A stretch of 64,000 nucleotides of DNA from Anthoceros angustus (taxonomy: Eukaryota > Streptophyta > Anthocerotopsida > Anthocerotales > Anthocerotaceae): positions 62,001 to 126,000 of the forward strand of contig MU008172.1 in NCBI GenBank assembly GCA_010909165.1, read 5' to 3'. Each line of letters starts with the position of its first letter. Position 1 is the first letter of the stretch. This document shows, piece after piece, positions 1 to 8,789 of the stretch. A program made the translations under genes and the position numbers. The notes under the pieces were generated by a model. It had not been told where the DNA came from and ran no database searches. It worked only from the letters and a program-made list of their open reading frames with translations.

Positions 1-179
1 GATGTCCCTTTCGCCAGAGGCAAAGTGGCATCAAGAAGGTAATGTAGGGTAAGGCCGTCTAATACACGTGTGAAGACACGAGAAGAAATGTATTCCGCAC
101 TTCCCCCTAACAGCCGGTGCTCCCTCTCAAAACGAGACATTTGGGCAAGATCCCTTCAGGATCCAACCAAGCCAAGCCA

Positions 180-330
180 AGATCCCTTCTGCGCAAGCTG
201 TGCCGGTCCAGAAGCAAGAGTAGAACCGCCTGGTACCGGTCCTGCCAAACTCGAAGCAGCATCGTTGCTGCCCCACCCGCAGATGTGTTTGCAGATGTAA
301 GGGTTCCATCGCCCTGGTCTGATGAGCAGT
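180..330 (+). pseudogene. Relic of exon 1 of the zinc-ribbon protein gene
   Basis: The plus strand encodes RVEPPGTGPAKLEAASLLPH and, after a one-base frame change, PADVFADV. This lines up with the end of exon 1 of the intact gene at 26853-27771 (RVEPPVPPKPETASLLPSPA, then HVFAEV), including the splice-donor-like GTAAG that follows. The acidic start of the protein and all later exons are absent, so this is a single-exon fragment. It is seen directly; that it is dead is inferred from the missing parts. Confidence 0.6.
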
Positions 331-454
331 AGAGAAAGAGCAGTCGATGCCATCGTGCAATTAAGACGATATCAAAAAGGAATTGGACGGGATACTATAG
401 CATAGGTTTCATCATCAATCGGGGATGCTCTCGTATGAGTGACGGCCGTACACT

Positions 455-538
455 CTACTGCTGCTGCTTCTGGAGTAGCATCACTTTCTTCTGGTTGTTA
501 CCGAACGTCTGCTGCAGCACATGGGACGACAAGCCAGA
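455..538 (-). pseudogene. 3' end fragment of a germin-like protein gene
   Basis: Read on the minus strand this encodes SGLSSHVLQQTFGNNQKKVM and then a Gln-rich end and a stop. It matches the C-terminus of the decayed germin-like gene at 30905-31475 (SGLSSHVLQQTFGINQNQVK) almost residue for residue. No cupin core with metal-binding His residues lies upstream, so only the last exon piece is left. Confidence 0.6.
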
Positions 539-539
539 T

Positions 540-1116
540 GCCGTGTATGAAACCAGTCTCCGGGTGGGTGCCGGCAGGGCGCTGGTTTTGGGTTTCTAGA
601 TGCATCCTCGCTTTCTTATGCACGACCTTGTTTAATCAGTACATCCGCAGCTCACAGGCCAGGGAGCGTACGTTTGAACATCAGCAAACACCCTTTCGAC
701 AGTTCGAATCAGCAACTTCATTGTCGTTTTACTATTCACACTTGTCATTCTCGGATGTCATTTCCACCCGGGGTGCTTGACTTCCTAATCCTAATCCGAA
801 GTATGGACAGAATGAATGAATGCTTGCTAACCCTGCACTATTCTAGAGCACAACCATCTCCTGAGGATTCACTGGAGGTCCCTGCAGGTGCTGGTGATCA
901 GCAGAACTGCCCTATCAAGCGCTCTTCATGCTTCACATTTTCTTCAACAGCAGTGAGAAAATGTTGCAGTGAGGATCGTTCGACCGTTCAGTTTATCTGC
1001 CCATGCATCTGAACGATTCTTCCGTGTCCTTGTGAAGGGCCGGTTGGGTTGCCCTGCGCACACAATCTCCTACTTTACACACAAAAACGGCAGCCAACAG
1101 TCTGGAAGGGGAGCGC
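540..1116. other. Intergenic, nothing recognised
   Basis: No coding region, RNA gene or repeat could be supported here. The overlapping short ORFs have no recognisable motifs. Confidence 0.5.
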
Positions 1117-1746
1117 TCACTGCTGGATGCGGCGCTTGGCGTCCTCGGCGGTGTTTTGCGCGTTCTTGGACAGGTCGTCCAGGTTGGACTTGACAGTGGA
1201 GCCGGCCTGGGCCGCCTTGTTCTGCGCCTCCTGGCCCGCGCCGGTGATGCTGTCCTTGGCCTGGTCCAGCCCGCCCTTCACCTGGTCCTTGAGGCCCTCG
1301 GCCTGATTGCCCAGCCCGGACGCGTTGCCCTGCGCCTGAGACTTCAAGCCCTCGGCGTGGCTCTGGCCCTGAGACAGCGCGTCGTCAGTGCGGGAGCGCA
1401 GCTCATGCCCCGCGCCCTGCGCCTGCTCCTTGGCCTCGCCCGAGTTGCCTTGCACGAAATCGCTCGCCTGCTGCGCCGCTCCCTTCACCTTGTTGCTCAC
1501 GTTTCCGGCCGCTTCCTGCGCCTTGTCGAGAATGCCGCTGGGATCGTCCTCGCAGCGCACCAGCACGGTCGGCGCCCGGCGGGCGGCCGGGGCAGCCGCC
1601 CGGTGCCGCAGCCGCAGCCGCAGCCCCGCCAGGCTCGCGCTCGAGCTCTGCAGCCGCGCGCTACCGCTCACGGCGGGCGACCGCACCGACAAGGCGGACG
1701 GGGCGGCGACCGCGGACGCCATAACTGCCACGCTTGTAGCGGCCAT
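1117..1746 (-). CDS. LEA-like protein with predicted plastid transit peptide
   Basis: Single-exon ORF of 209 residues. The first ~60 residues are rich in Ala, Ser, Arg and Leu and nearly free of acidic residues, typical of a chloroplast transit peptide, with a likely cleavage zone near VLVRCEDD. The rest is Ala/Gln/Gly/Lys-rich and hydrophilic without a hydrophobic core, with repeating short units such as GLKSQAQGNASGLGNQAEG. This matches group-3 LEA (LEA_4) proteins, disordered proteins that become helical on drying and protect membranes or enzymes. The start at 1746 is chosen because upstream in-frame Met residues would put a Ser/Arg/Pro-rich stretch before a normal transit peptide. Gene-family assignment is by composition, so the exact subfamily is unsure. 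Confidence 0.75.
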   Translation of the reverse strand: MAATSVAVMASAVAAPSALSVRSPAVSGSARLQSSSASLAGLRLRLRHRAAAPAARRAPTVLVRCEDDPSGILDKAQEAAGNVSNKVKGAAQQASDFVQGNSGEAKEQAQGAGHELRSRTDDALSQGQSHAEGLKSQAQGNASGLGNQAEGLKDQVKGGLDQAKDSITGAGQEAQNKAAQAGSTVKSNLDDLSKNAQNTAEDAKRRIQQ

Positions 1747-2243
1747 TGCCGGAAGTGAAGAAGAAATGTGCGAGACGGGATGCCTTGTCGCGAGGATGAT
1801 TGCAGTGGGTCGTGAAGCGGAAGCTGAAAGAGACAGGAGAGCAGGTTCGGGTCGTGAAGAGTGAAGAAACTTGAGTGCCTGGACTGCCGCGGGAACGGCT
1901 TTTCTACTGCGCCGAGAGCAGATAACGGGGCGGGAGTGAAAAGCCAAGTCTGGGGGTGACAAGTGCCATGTTGCCGTGGCGGGCTCTCATTGCCCCTCGT
2001 GTCTCCTTCCCTCCCTGCCCTCCATGCATGCACCTGCCGCTCGCCTGCCCTCCTGCCCTCTCGGGCTTGCCTCGGACAGCACTCTGCCTTTCATTTGTGC
2101 GGTGTTCAATCCAAGGCGGACACGCAGCACGCCGGCCAGACATCGCGGCCTTCGGCGGCAGGGCGTGTGATCGGGCACTCGTTTTGCTTAATTCATTTGT
2201 AGGCTTTCGGTGTTTCGGTTAACCTACACGACGGCCTCTTTGC
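1747..2243. other. Upstream region of the LEA-like gene
   Basis: This holds the leader and presumed promoter of the minus-strand LEA-like gene. It is CT-rich on the plus strand (1980-2100). No clear TATA box or other site could be assigned. Confidence 0.4.
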
Positions 2244-2372
2244 TTACAACAACGTTGAGCCTGGCTTCAACTCCATCACGATGAGCGGGCCCTCGTCTCG
2301 CCAAGCTTTGTGGCAGTTCTTCAGGGTGAGGGTGAACGTCTCATCATCCCAGTCGTGCAGAATCCACCGTGT
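2244..2372 (-). pseudogene. Fragment of a COMT-type O-methyltransferase gene
   Basis: The minus strand encodes WILHDWDDETFTLTLKNC followed by HKAWRDEGPLIVMEL. This is the signature block of plant class II O-methyltransferases, where WxLHDWxDE carries the catalytic His that deprotonates the phenolic substrate. Only about 40 residues remain; the SAM-binding and dimerisation parts are missing and a stop follows. Upstream (2430-2610) is a segment also found near 31.94-32.13 kb, so the fragment may sit behind a copied promoter region. Fragment status is certain from its size; the family call is from motif recognition. Confidence 0.6.
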
Positions 2373-2429
2373 CGTTGTCGGGATATTATGCAAATTGAAT
2401 GGCAAGCCTGTGAAAGGCAGTGAGGAGAG

Positions 2430-2610
2430 TACAAGCAAGGGGCCGGGCTGGCTCCATCTCATTAAATTCCAAACCAAAGAGCTCACCAGCGAGCTGTCTC
2501 CAACCCCACTCGCGACTCCTGCTGTCAGGATACTCCAGACTACAGCCTCTTGTCCTTTTGCTATCCACACTAATGAGCGTTTGGTCAGAAGCAATGAGGT
2601 CTTTCGACAT
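2430..2610. repeat. Dispersed duplicate of the segment at 31940-32130
   Basis: Both segments share a block beginning GGGGCCGGGCTGGCTCCATC, then related stretches with a TTATT/TTAAATTCC motif, CTCAC.AGCGAG, CCAACCCCAC and a CTATCCA..C end. On the minus strand each lies upstream of an ORF start, so it may be an old copied promoter or leader. A weaker relative of its last part is visible near 710-760. Confidence 0.5.
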
Positions 2611-2861
2611 TCACTAGTACCGCAGAAACACTGAAGCTGCGACGGAGCCATGTCAACTTACAAGCAAACACAACCGCTGCCCAGTCCAGGCGTCGACACC
2701 TGTGCCAACAAGATGGGAGCGCATGTTCCTTCACGTACGATTTGCTGGACTAGCAATCGGTTCTTGAACAATTGCTGCAAGGAGGGCTGCTGGATGGTAG
2801 CGATTCATCACTGCATGAGCATGGGGATGGTCTGCATGCTGTCCAAATGGCTTAGGCCAAA

Positions 2862-3060
2862 TGGACACACATTCATACGAACGTCGTGATTAAGCATCCT
2901 GCGCTCTTAGATCGATACTTAGATGGGGTGCCTAAAGGGAGTGCATGCCTTGGTGCAAGTAGCTTAGCCACACCATGGTACAAGTTTTGAAGTACAAGTC
3001 CCATGACGGAAATCCGTCCTTAGTGGACTTAAATAAAATTCTTTTTTTTCTTCTTCTTCT
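2862..3060 (+). mobile_element. SINE-like element, copy A, with 5S-like head
   Basis: Starts near GGCCAAATGGACACACATT (shared with copy E at 8 kb). It has TTAAGC followed by TTAGATCGATACTTAGATGG and GGTGCC, resembling box A, intermediate element and box C of the 5S rRNA internal promoter. It continues with TTGGTGCAAGTAGCTTAG and ACCATGGTACAAG, and ends with a tail ATCCGTCCTTAGTGGACTT, then AAATAAAATTC and a T/CTT-rich run. Related copies are at 6035-6225, 6243-6404 and 7990-8290. Confidence 0.55.
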
Positions 3061-3142
3061 GTTGTATTAGTTGATTGGTATACAAGATCGACACTGACTT
3101 GCTGGATGAGCGCAAGCTTGAGAGCAGCAGCTATGCCAGAGG

Positions 3143-3174
3143 GGATCAGCAAGAGAGCAGCTATGGCAGAGGCT
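3143..3174 (+). repeat. Left arm of a perfect 32-bp inverted repeat
   Basis: The 32 bases beginning GGATCAGCAAGAGAGCAGCT recur as an exact reverse complement at 3627-3658. Around them lie looser direct repeats (TTGTGGATTTGC twice at 3180-3255). Confidence 0.85.
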
Positions 3175-3339
3175 ACTAAGTTGTGGATTTGCGTATCCAA
3201 GGCCGAGAGCCGAGAATGGCCTGCTGTGCTGCCTGGCATGTTGTGGATTTGCACATCGAAGGCCGAGAATGGCCGCGGTGTCACCGACGATGTAAAAATT
3301 TAGTTCAACTCATTTTTGTGGCAGTGTGCACGTATGTGC

Positions 3340-3435
3340 TAAGTCGTCGCCGGGGTTTCGAACCCAAGCCTCTGCGGTGGGCTATGAACAGCCTGGCTGT
3401 CTACACCACAACGGCGTCGGGGTTTGTGACCCACA
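3340..3435 (-). other. tRNA-like (Pol III promoter-like) sequence
   Basis: On the minus strand a near-perfect B box, GGTTCGAAACC (around 3355-3366), lies about 50 nt downstream of a possible A box, GTGGTGTAGACAGCC. The acceptor stem does not close, so it is not called as a tRNA gene. It could be a decayed tRNA or a tRNA-derived SINE head. Confidence 0.35.
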
Positions 3436-3439
3436 CATG

Positions 3440-3800
3440 AACATAGATATCAACAGCACTAATTCTGTGGCTATGCGATGATGTCAACATCAAGTCTCAG
3501 AATGAATATAGAAATCAATAGCACTAATTCTGTGGCATGATGTTGACTAGGGATTGTTAATTGTTGTCACCTCACGGACAATTTTACACAATTTGCAACC
3601 TGGGGATTTACAAGCAGCACAGCAGGAGCCTCTGCCATAGCTGCTCTCTTGCTGATCCCGCTGATACAAACTACTCTCTCATGTCACCACCGCTGATACA
3701 ACTTACTCTCGTGTGCAACCTGGGGATTCAAAAAGTTGCCAAGCAGCACAGCAGGAGCCTCTGCCACAGCGACAAATGTTAGCAATTGAAACGCAGACCT
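3440..3800. repeat. Local direct repeats and right inverted-repeat arm
   Basis: ATCAACAGCACTAATTCTGT (3449-3468) recurs as ATCAATAGCACTAATTCTGT about 65 bases later. GCAACCTGGGGATT with AAGCAGCACAGCAGGAGCCT occurs at 3595-3632 and again at 3715-3763. The right arm of the inverted repeat is 3627-3658. Confidence 0.7.
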
Positions 3801-5734
3801 GACAGAGATAAAGAGACCTGACAAGTGATCATATTACCCCAACTCGTTTTGGCAAATTTGCGCGGCTTTTGTTTATCAAGTGATATCATCGAATGAAGCC
3901 ACAAGGAATTCTTCACATGATTATACCTGCTGGATAATATCTCCGCTCAGGAGCAAGAACCCGGTTGCACAGGAGCCATGTGTTGTGCACAGTGCAACAG
4001 CCGTCAGGGCCCGAACCGCTGCCTTTGCAAACTGATGAGCGGCGTGCCACCTTCACCAGCTTCTCAACTCTTCCTATTCAGAACCTGTGCTTGGGCAACT
4101 TGCTTCTAATGCTCTTATTCGTTGTTGGAGGTTGCAGGACTTTCTACTGCATATAGTCGCTAGAGCATTTTTTTGTGTCTCATCACAAGTCTTGCACAGC
4201 TGTGAAGGAGAGCATCATCCTTTCTGATCAGAAGTGAGGGCGACAGGAGCGGTTGATCGAGCGTTGGCGGATTACTGTGACTTGACCAGCCATTTGGTGG
4301 CTTCCCAGGTACTGTGCCGCACCCAGGAGCTCTCCCATGGATGCTCGCTGCTCCATCAGAGCCCTTCAATTGGTGGGTGCCCAAACCAGCCCTCTGCACG
4401 GCAGCAGGCAGCCGGGCAGCTTCTTAGGCCTACATCACTGCACTGCTCCAGTTCCGCCTTCCACTGGCCTGCCTGCTAGGGCTTACATATATTATTCCCT
4501 GGGAGCAGTGTGTTTTTCTCGAATCCCATGTCGTTCCCTCCTGTCCGATATCGTCACCGGCGAGCACGAGGTGCATAATGTACGTCGGCGTAGATGATCA
4601 ATCTCAGAGCCAGGAGCCAAGATTCGCCGTCAGCAGACCTTGGGCTCCGGCAAGTGATATGTTCCCCGTGCGTTTTCCTCATAGGCTCGTACGAGGCTGA
4701 CGAGGTCAAGGATGGCTAGATGCCTGCGCCTCGTTCTCTTTATCCGGTTGGACGCCGCTGCTCACAGCGGCAGCTTTCGCCACTTCCGCCAGCTTCCGCC
4801 AGCTTCCGCCAGCTTCCGTTTGCCTTTGTGCTCATCCAAACTCCAATGCTTGCTCAGCTCCCTCTGGTCGGCATCCACTGGAGCGGACCTGGCTGTCACC
4901 ACACAGGACTCGCGAGATCGTGAGACATAGCAGCTGCCGTGTTTCAGAGTGTAGGGAAGTTTCACAGCGAGCGCCAGCGGACTGGTAGCTGTATGACTTT
5001 GGGCGCCGCAATTTCCGCAGCGCGCGAACAAGGTTTCTGCGCCACCCCCACCCGATCTGGTGTGCTTCTGCTTGGAGGAGTGCAGGGACCCGTGCTGATG
5101 TAGCTTCTGCTCCAATCCTGCAGGTGATGGCTCGCAACGTGAGTTGTGGGTGCCTCCTGTGCCAAGGGCTCCTCTGGGTCGCTGCGTATGCCGTAGTAGC
5201 ACTCATCACAGCCTTCCTCGCTATGTATCTTAGCTAAAGGGGCTGGCTTTGGAGGTGAATCAACTTGAAGTTCCCACCGTCCTGGTGTGCAACAATGGTC
5301 TTCAGTTGGGAACAGAATGGCATCCAGCTGGCTGGTCGGGACAGCCTGAGTGCAGCTGGAAAAGAACAGCATCAAAGGCTTTGCTCTACAGAGTCTTTAC
5401 TTTCAACCAGAATTGCAACATAGGGTGTGTGAGCAATGGGCTTGCCTGCCGCATGGGTCTCTAGGTCAATTGCTGTGCTGGCCCACTGAACTGTGATCAG
5501 TCTTGAGTGCGGACGCCCAATTCTGTTGCTCGAGCCCCGAGGGATACTTCACATCGTCAAGGATGGGTCCAATTCTGTCGCCTGACGAGAAACTCATACC
5601 TCCTCCGTTTGAATGTGTGAGCTAACATCGTGAAGGATGGGGAAAATTGTGTCGCCGGAAGAGAACCTAATACCTCGTCCGACAACCGTGTGTCGCCGGA
5701 AGAAGTCCGACAACCGTGTGTCGCCGGAAGAAGA
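3801..5734. other. Intergenic, one short minisatellite
   Basis: No gene is supported. At about 4779-4818 the 11-bp unit CTTCCGCCAGC is repeated in tandem about four times. Confidence 0.5.
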
Positions 5735-5817
5735 ACAAGAATTTTAATGAAGTCCACTAAGGACGGATAAAACCTAGTCAAAGTCCACTAAGGACGGATA
5801 AAACCTAGTCAAAGGTA
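5735..5817 (-). mobile_element. SINE-like tail, copy B, next to tRNA-Thr-like sequence
   Basis: Read on the minus strand it has ATCCGTCCTTAGTGGACTT twice, each followed or preceded by TGACTAGGTTTT, ending in CATTAAAATTCTT and a CTT-rich run. The tail matches copy A (2862-3060), but the sequence directly upstream on this strand is a degenerate tRNA-Thr instead of a 5S-like head. Confidence 0.55.
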
Positions 5818-5871
5818 AACTCAGGACCTCCCGCTTACTAAACGGGTGCTCTAGCCAACTGAGCTATCGAA
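5808..5871 (-). pseudogene. Degenerate tRNA-Thr(AGT) copy
   Basis: The D arm and anticodon arm are identical to the intact tRNA next to it, but the T loop reads TTTACCT instead of TTCAACT, the T stem no longer pairs, and no acceptor 3' strand follows. It lies directly after the intact gene on the minus strand and runs into the short-element tail. Confidence 0.7.
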
Positions 5872-5872
5872 G

Positions 5873-5946
5873 TGCTCTAACTGAGAGTTGAACTCAGGAC
5901 CTCCCGCTTACTAAACGGGTGCTCTAGCCAACTGAGCTATCAGAGC
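5873..5946 (-). tRNA. tRNA-Thr (anticodon AGT)
   Basis: A complete 74-nt cloverleaf on the minus strand. The acceptor stem pairs GCTCTGA with TTAGAGC (one G-T pair). The D arm contains TAGCTCAGTTGGCTAGAGCA, the anticodon stem CCCGT/GCGGG encloses TTAGTAA, and the T arm is CTGAG-TTCAACT-CTCAG. The CCA end is not encoded, as expected for a nuclear gene. No intron is present. A broken second copy lies immediately downstream. Confidence 0.93.
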
Positions 5947-6034
5947 GGATGAGAGCGCAGTTGTGTGTTATGCTATAATTCAAAATTCTTAACCTCAAAC
6001 GGCCCGATTTTTTTTCCCTAGCGGAACTACAGTG

Positions 6035-6225
6035 AAGAAGAAAAAAAATAATTTTAATTTAAGTCCAGGACGGATTTCCGTCATGGGACTTGGTACTTAA
6101 CAACTTGTACCATGGTACTTAACAACTTGTACCATGGTGTGTCTAAGCTACTTGCACCAAGGGCATCCACTCCCTTTAGGCACCCCATCTAAGTACCGAT
6201 CCAAGCTCAGGATGCTGCTTAATCA
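6035..6225 (-). mobile_element. SINE-like element, copy C
   Basis: Same element as copy A, in the reverse orientation. On the minus strand TTAAGCAGCATCC is followed by GATCGGTACTTAGATGGGGT, GCCTAAAGGGAGTGGATGCC, a CTTGTACAAGTT-type core (AAGTTGTTAAGTACCATGGT partly duplicated) and the tail ending in AATTAAAATTATTTTT. The tail lacks the TAGTGG part. Confidence 0.6.
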
Positions 6226-6242
6226 GTGGAAGGGGAGGTAGA

Positions 6243-6404
6243 AAAAGAAGAAGAATTTTATTTAAGTTCACTAAGGACGGGTTTCTGTCATCATGGGACT
6301 TGGTACTTTAACAACTTGTACCATGGTGTGCCTAAGCTACTTGCACCAAGGGTATCCACTCCCTGTAGACACCCATGTAAGTACCGATCCAAGCTCAGGA
6401 TGCT
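6243..6404 (-). mobile_element. SINE-like element, copy D
   Basis: A second copy directly beside copy C in the same orientation, with the same 5S-like head (GCTTGGATCGGTACTTACAT), core and CGTCCTTAGTGAACTT tail ending in a TTCTTCTTC run. Two adjacent copies in the same orientation suggest insertion into or tandem duplication of the first. Confidence 0.6.
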
Positions 6405-7259
6405 TGATCACGGCGTAACCAGCTGCAGAAGTCTTATGTCACACACGCGAATACAACTAGGAATAGGTATCAAAAAGTTATGAAAATAGGCACACAAAAC
6501 TGCGTTCAAATAAGGGCAGCAGGACGGAGCAGACTGGTTATGTACGTATACTGTTAGGGAAAGGAGTCCCGAGACTAAGGCGATGGATGCGAGGCCCACC
6601 ATAAAACGGCTGCCCCAGGCCCTATCCGGTATGTGATTCAGTGAGAGTTATGACATAGGGATGTAGCTCAACTGATAATGCAGCTGTGGCTCGAGGAAAC
6701 TCGGGTAAGCACGAGCACGGGCCCCCCGTAGGGGGGTGGCCTGCCTAAGAAGGGTCTTGCGGTGGTTGGTAGCGTGGCAAGCAATGAAAAAAAATGCTGG
6801 GCTGTACTTACCGATGCCTGAGGACATCAGTCTCAAAGAGTTCCCGACATCACAGAAGGTTAGCACATCAAAGCCAATGCGTCAGTCACATCCCACTGCG
6901 TCAGGCATAGTCGATTCCCAGCAAAACTCCCGTGAGCAGGGTCTTACACAAGAGAAGGGACTGCCACCCAACCACCAAGGTCCTGGATTGTCCAGAGACC
7001 CTCTGTCTATCCTGCGTATCCCTAGATACTAATTTACATCCGATTCTCCCCAGCACGATTTGGGACTGACCAGCGCCATCAACGCTGACCAGGGAGGCCG
7101 CAGATCAAACCCTAATCACCACCCCGCGACTCCAGCCATCCAGGGTATCCATTTAATGCCTTCACCTGCCCACCAGCATGGCAAACAGAAGCACAGCGGA
7201 GCCCGGAGAGCTACACCAGCTCGGTACCTGGAGTCGGAAACTGTGTGGGCTCGAAAACC
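6405..7259. other. Intergenic, nothing recognised
   Basis: This lies downstream of MED28. A tRNA A-box-like string (TAGCTCAACTGATAATGC, near 6662) has no matching B box. No ORF here has recognisable motifs. Confidence 0.45.
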
Positions 7260-7945
7260 CTAAACTCTCTCCAACTCTCCAGTCATGGAATCCATGTGCG
7301 TTTTCACCAGCCCCTGCCACCCCTGGATCAAAACCTGCTGCCTGTCAACAAGCTCCGACTTGGCCTTGAGCTCCGCTTCCAGGGCTGCAATTTCCTGGCA
7401 GCCACCACACCACACAATTAGGGTAGGGCAGGGCAGGGTAGCCAAGCCACGCCAAGCTGACCAACTTGGCTGAAACCACCACCACCATGCACACCTTGGT
7501 CAAAATCTCCTCCCGCGACGGCTGGTGCTGGTATTGCACGCGGATGAGCAGCAATTGCAGCTTCTTGGCCGTCTCCATAAACTCCCTGGCGTACTTCTCC
7601 ACATTCGCTGAAACTTGCAGCAGCATCGCAGTCAGGAAAGGCAAGGTAGGTGAGCAGAGCTCAGCGCACAGCACACGCAACCAGGATCAGCGCACACGTA
7701 CCCGGGTGCGAAAGCGTGTAACTGCGATCGGCCGCCTGGAGCTCCCTGGCCGGAAGACACGGCAGCAGGTTCCTGTCCAGTGCCGCCACCAAATTCAGCA
7801 TCTCGGCCTCGGACTCCGATTGCGATTGCGGTTGCGATTGCGCCATGCCGCCGGTGCTGCACCCTGGAAGCTGAACCCCATCCCGGGTCACTGTCTTGAG
7901 ACTCGAGTCAAGGTCGTATCCCCGCTCCTTTCTCTTCCCTGCCAT
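7260..7945 (-). CDS. MED28: Mediator complex subunit 28
   Basis: Three coding exons on the minus strand, 7945-7702, 7607-7495 and 7394-7260, join in frame through introns of 94 and 100 nt to give 163 residues. The signature of plant MED28 is seen in order: LLPCLPARELQAADRS in exon 1, KYAREFMETAKKLQLLL in exon 2, and a coiled-coil stretch IAALEAELKAKSELVDRQQ ending GELERV in exon 3. MED28 is a head-region subunit of Mediator, which links transcription factors to RNA polymerase II in the nucleus. The start at 7945 follows a stop-free but motif-less stretch and precedes a Ser/Gln-rich leader; a Met at residue 33 is an alternative. Splice sites are GT..AG. Confidence 0.85.
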
Positions 7946-7989
7946 TTCAGCACCAAACCCGGAAAAGGATATCCTTCTATATTCTGTAC

Positions 7990-8290
7990 CACAGCAGGCC
8001 AAATGGACACACATTTAGAAGAACACCGTTGTTAAGCACCGATGTTAAGCATATGCGCTTAGATAGGTACTTAAATGGGTGCGCTTAGATCGGTATGTAG
8101 ATGGGGGGCGCTTAGATCGGTACTTAGATGGAGTGCGCTTATAGATCGGTACTTAAGATAGGGTGCTTGGAGGGAGTAGATGCCTAAGCTGGTGCAAGTA
8201 GCTTAGGCACACTATGTTATACGTTGTTAAGTAGTATGCCTAAACTTGTGCCTAGTTTAGGCACTTGGGCACACTGGTTTCCTAACTGTA
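7990..8290 (+). mobile_element. SINE-like element, copy E, with amplified 5S-like module
   Basis: Begins with the GGCCAAATGGACACACATT shared with copy A, then AGAACACCGTTGTTAAGC (8020-8037), which closely resembles box A of plant 5S rRNA. A unit of about 27 bp, GCGCTTAGATCGGTACTTAG then ATGGGGT, follows four times in tandem (about 8050-8165). The core (GGTGCAAGTAGCTTAGGCAC) is present, but the usual tail is missing. Confidence 0.55.
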
Positions 8291-8309
8291 AGACCTGAAG
8301 CGTGTAATA

Positions 8310-8658
8310 CCGTACCCCGAGGGGTGGTTCAACAGGAAAATGCCGAAATATTTATTTTTTGAAAAAAATAAAGTTGAACATAAATATTTATATTTTTTAA
8401 AATTTCAACATTTACAAAAAATAATTTTATCAAATTTCAATATTTATTAAAATACATGGGTATATATGTAAAACTAATGGATATGTATAGACCTCCCTTA
8501 AACAGGCCCTAATTTTCCATACAAACCTTAATTTCCTTGTTTTCTGTATCATAAACTCATAAATTTTACCTAATCAACATTTTAAGTATAATAATTTCTG
8601 GATTTTCAACTTTTACTAATTTTAATTAATTAATGCAGAATCACCCCTTGGGGTACGG
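8310..8658. mobile_element. MITE with terminal inverted repeats and TA duplication
   Basis: 349 bp, flanked by TA on both sides (8308-8309 and 8659-8660). The ends are inverted repeats, CCGTACCCCGAGGGGTGGTT at the left and its near complement ending GGGGTACGG at the right (about 3 mismatches). The interior is very AT-rich and has no ORF. TA target duplications are those of Tc1/mariner-type transposases, so this is probably a non-autonomous relative. Confidence 0.7.
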
Positions 8659-8789
8659 TAAACTCTATTTCTTTCTCTTTCAAGTAGCTTTGGTTTACTA
8701 TGGTACAAAGACTTCTTCTACTCCTTGACACGTACAGACCTACGTATTACACTCCAACTCATCAACCCTGTAGGTGATAACATAATAAA

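Noticed and set aside
1156-1758. 200-codon plus-strand ORF opposite the LEA-like gene
   Set aside because: It is the antisense shadow of a GC-rich, repeat-like coding region; only the minus-strand frame has a transit peptide and LEA composition.
6655-6725. tRNA-like sequence with A-box-like TAGCTCAACTGATAATGC
   Set aside because: No B box or T arm at the right distance and no closing acceptor stem.
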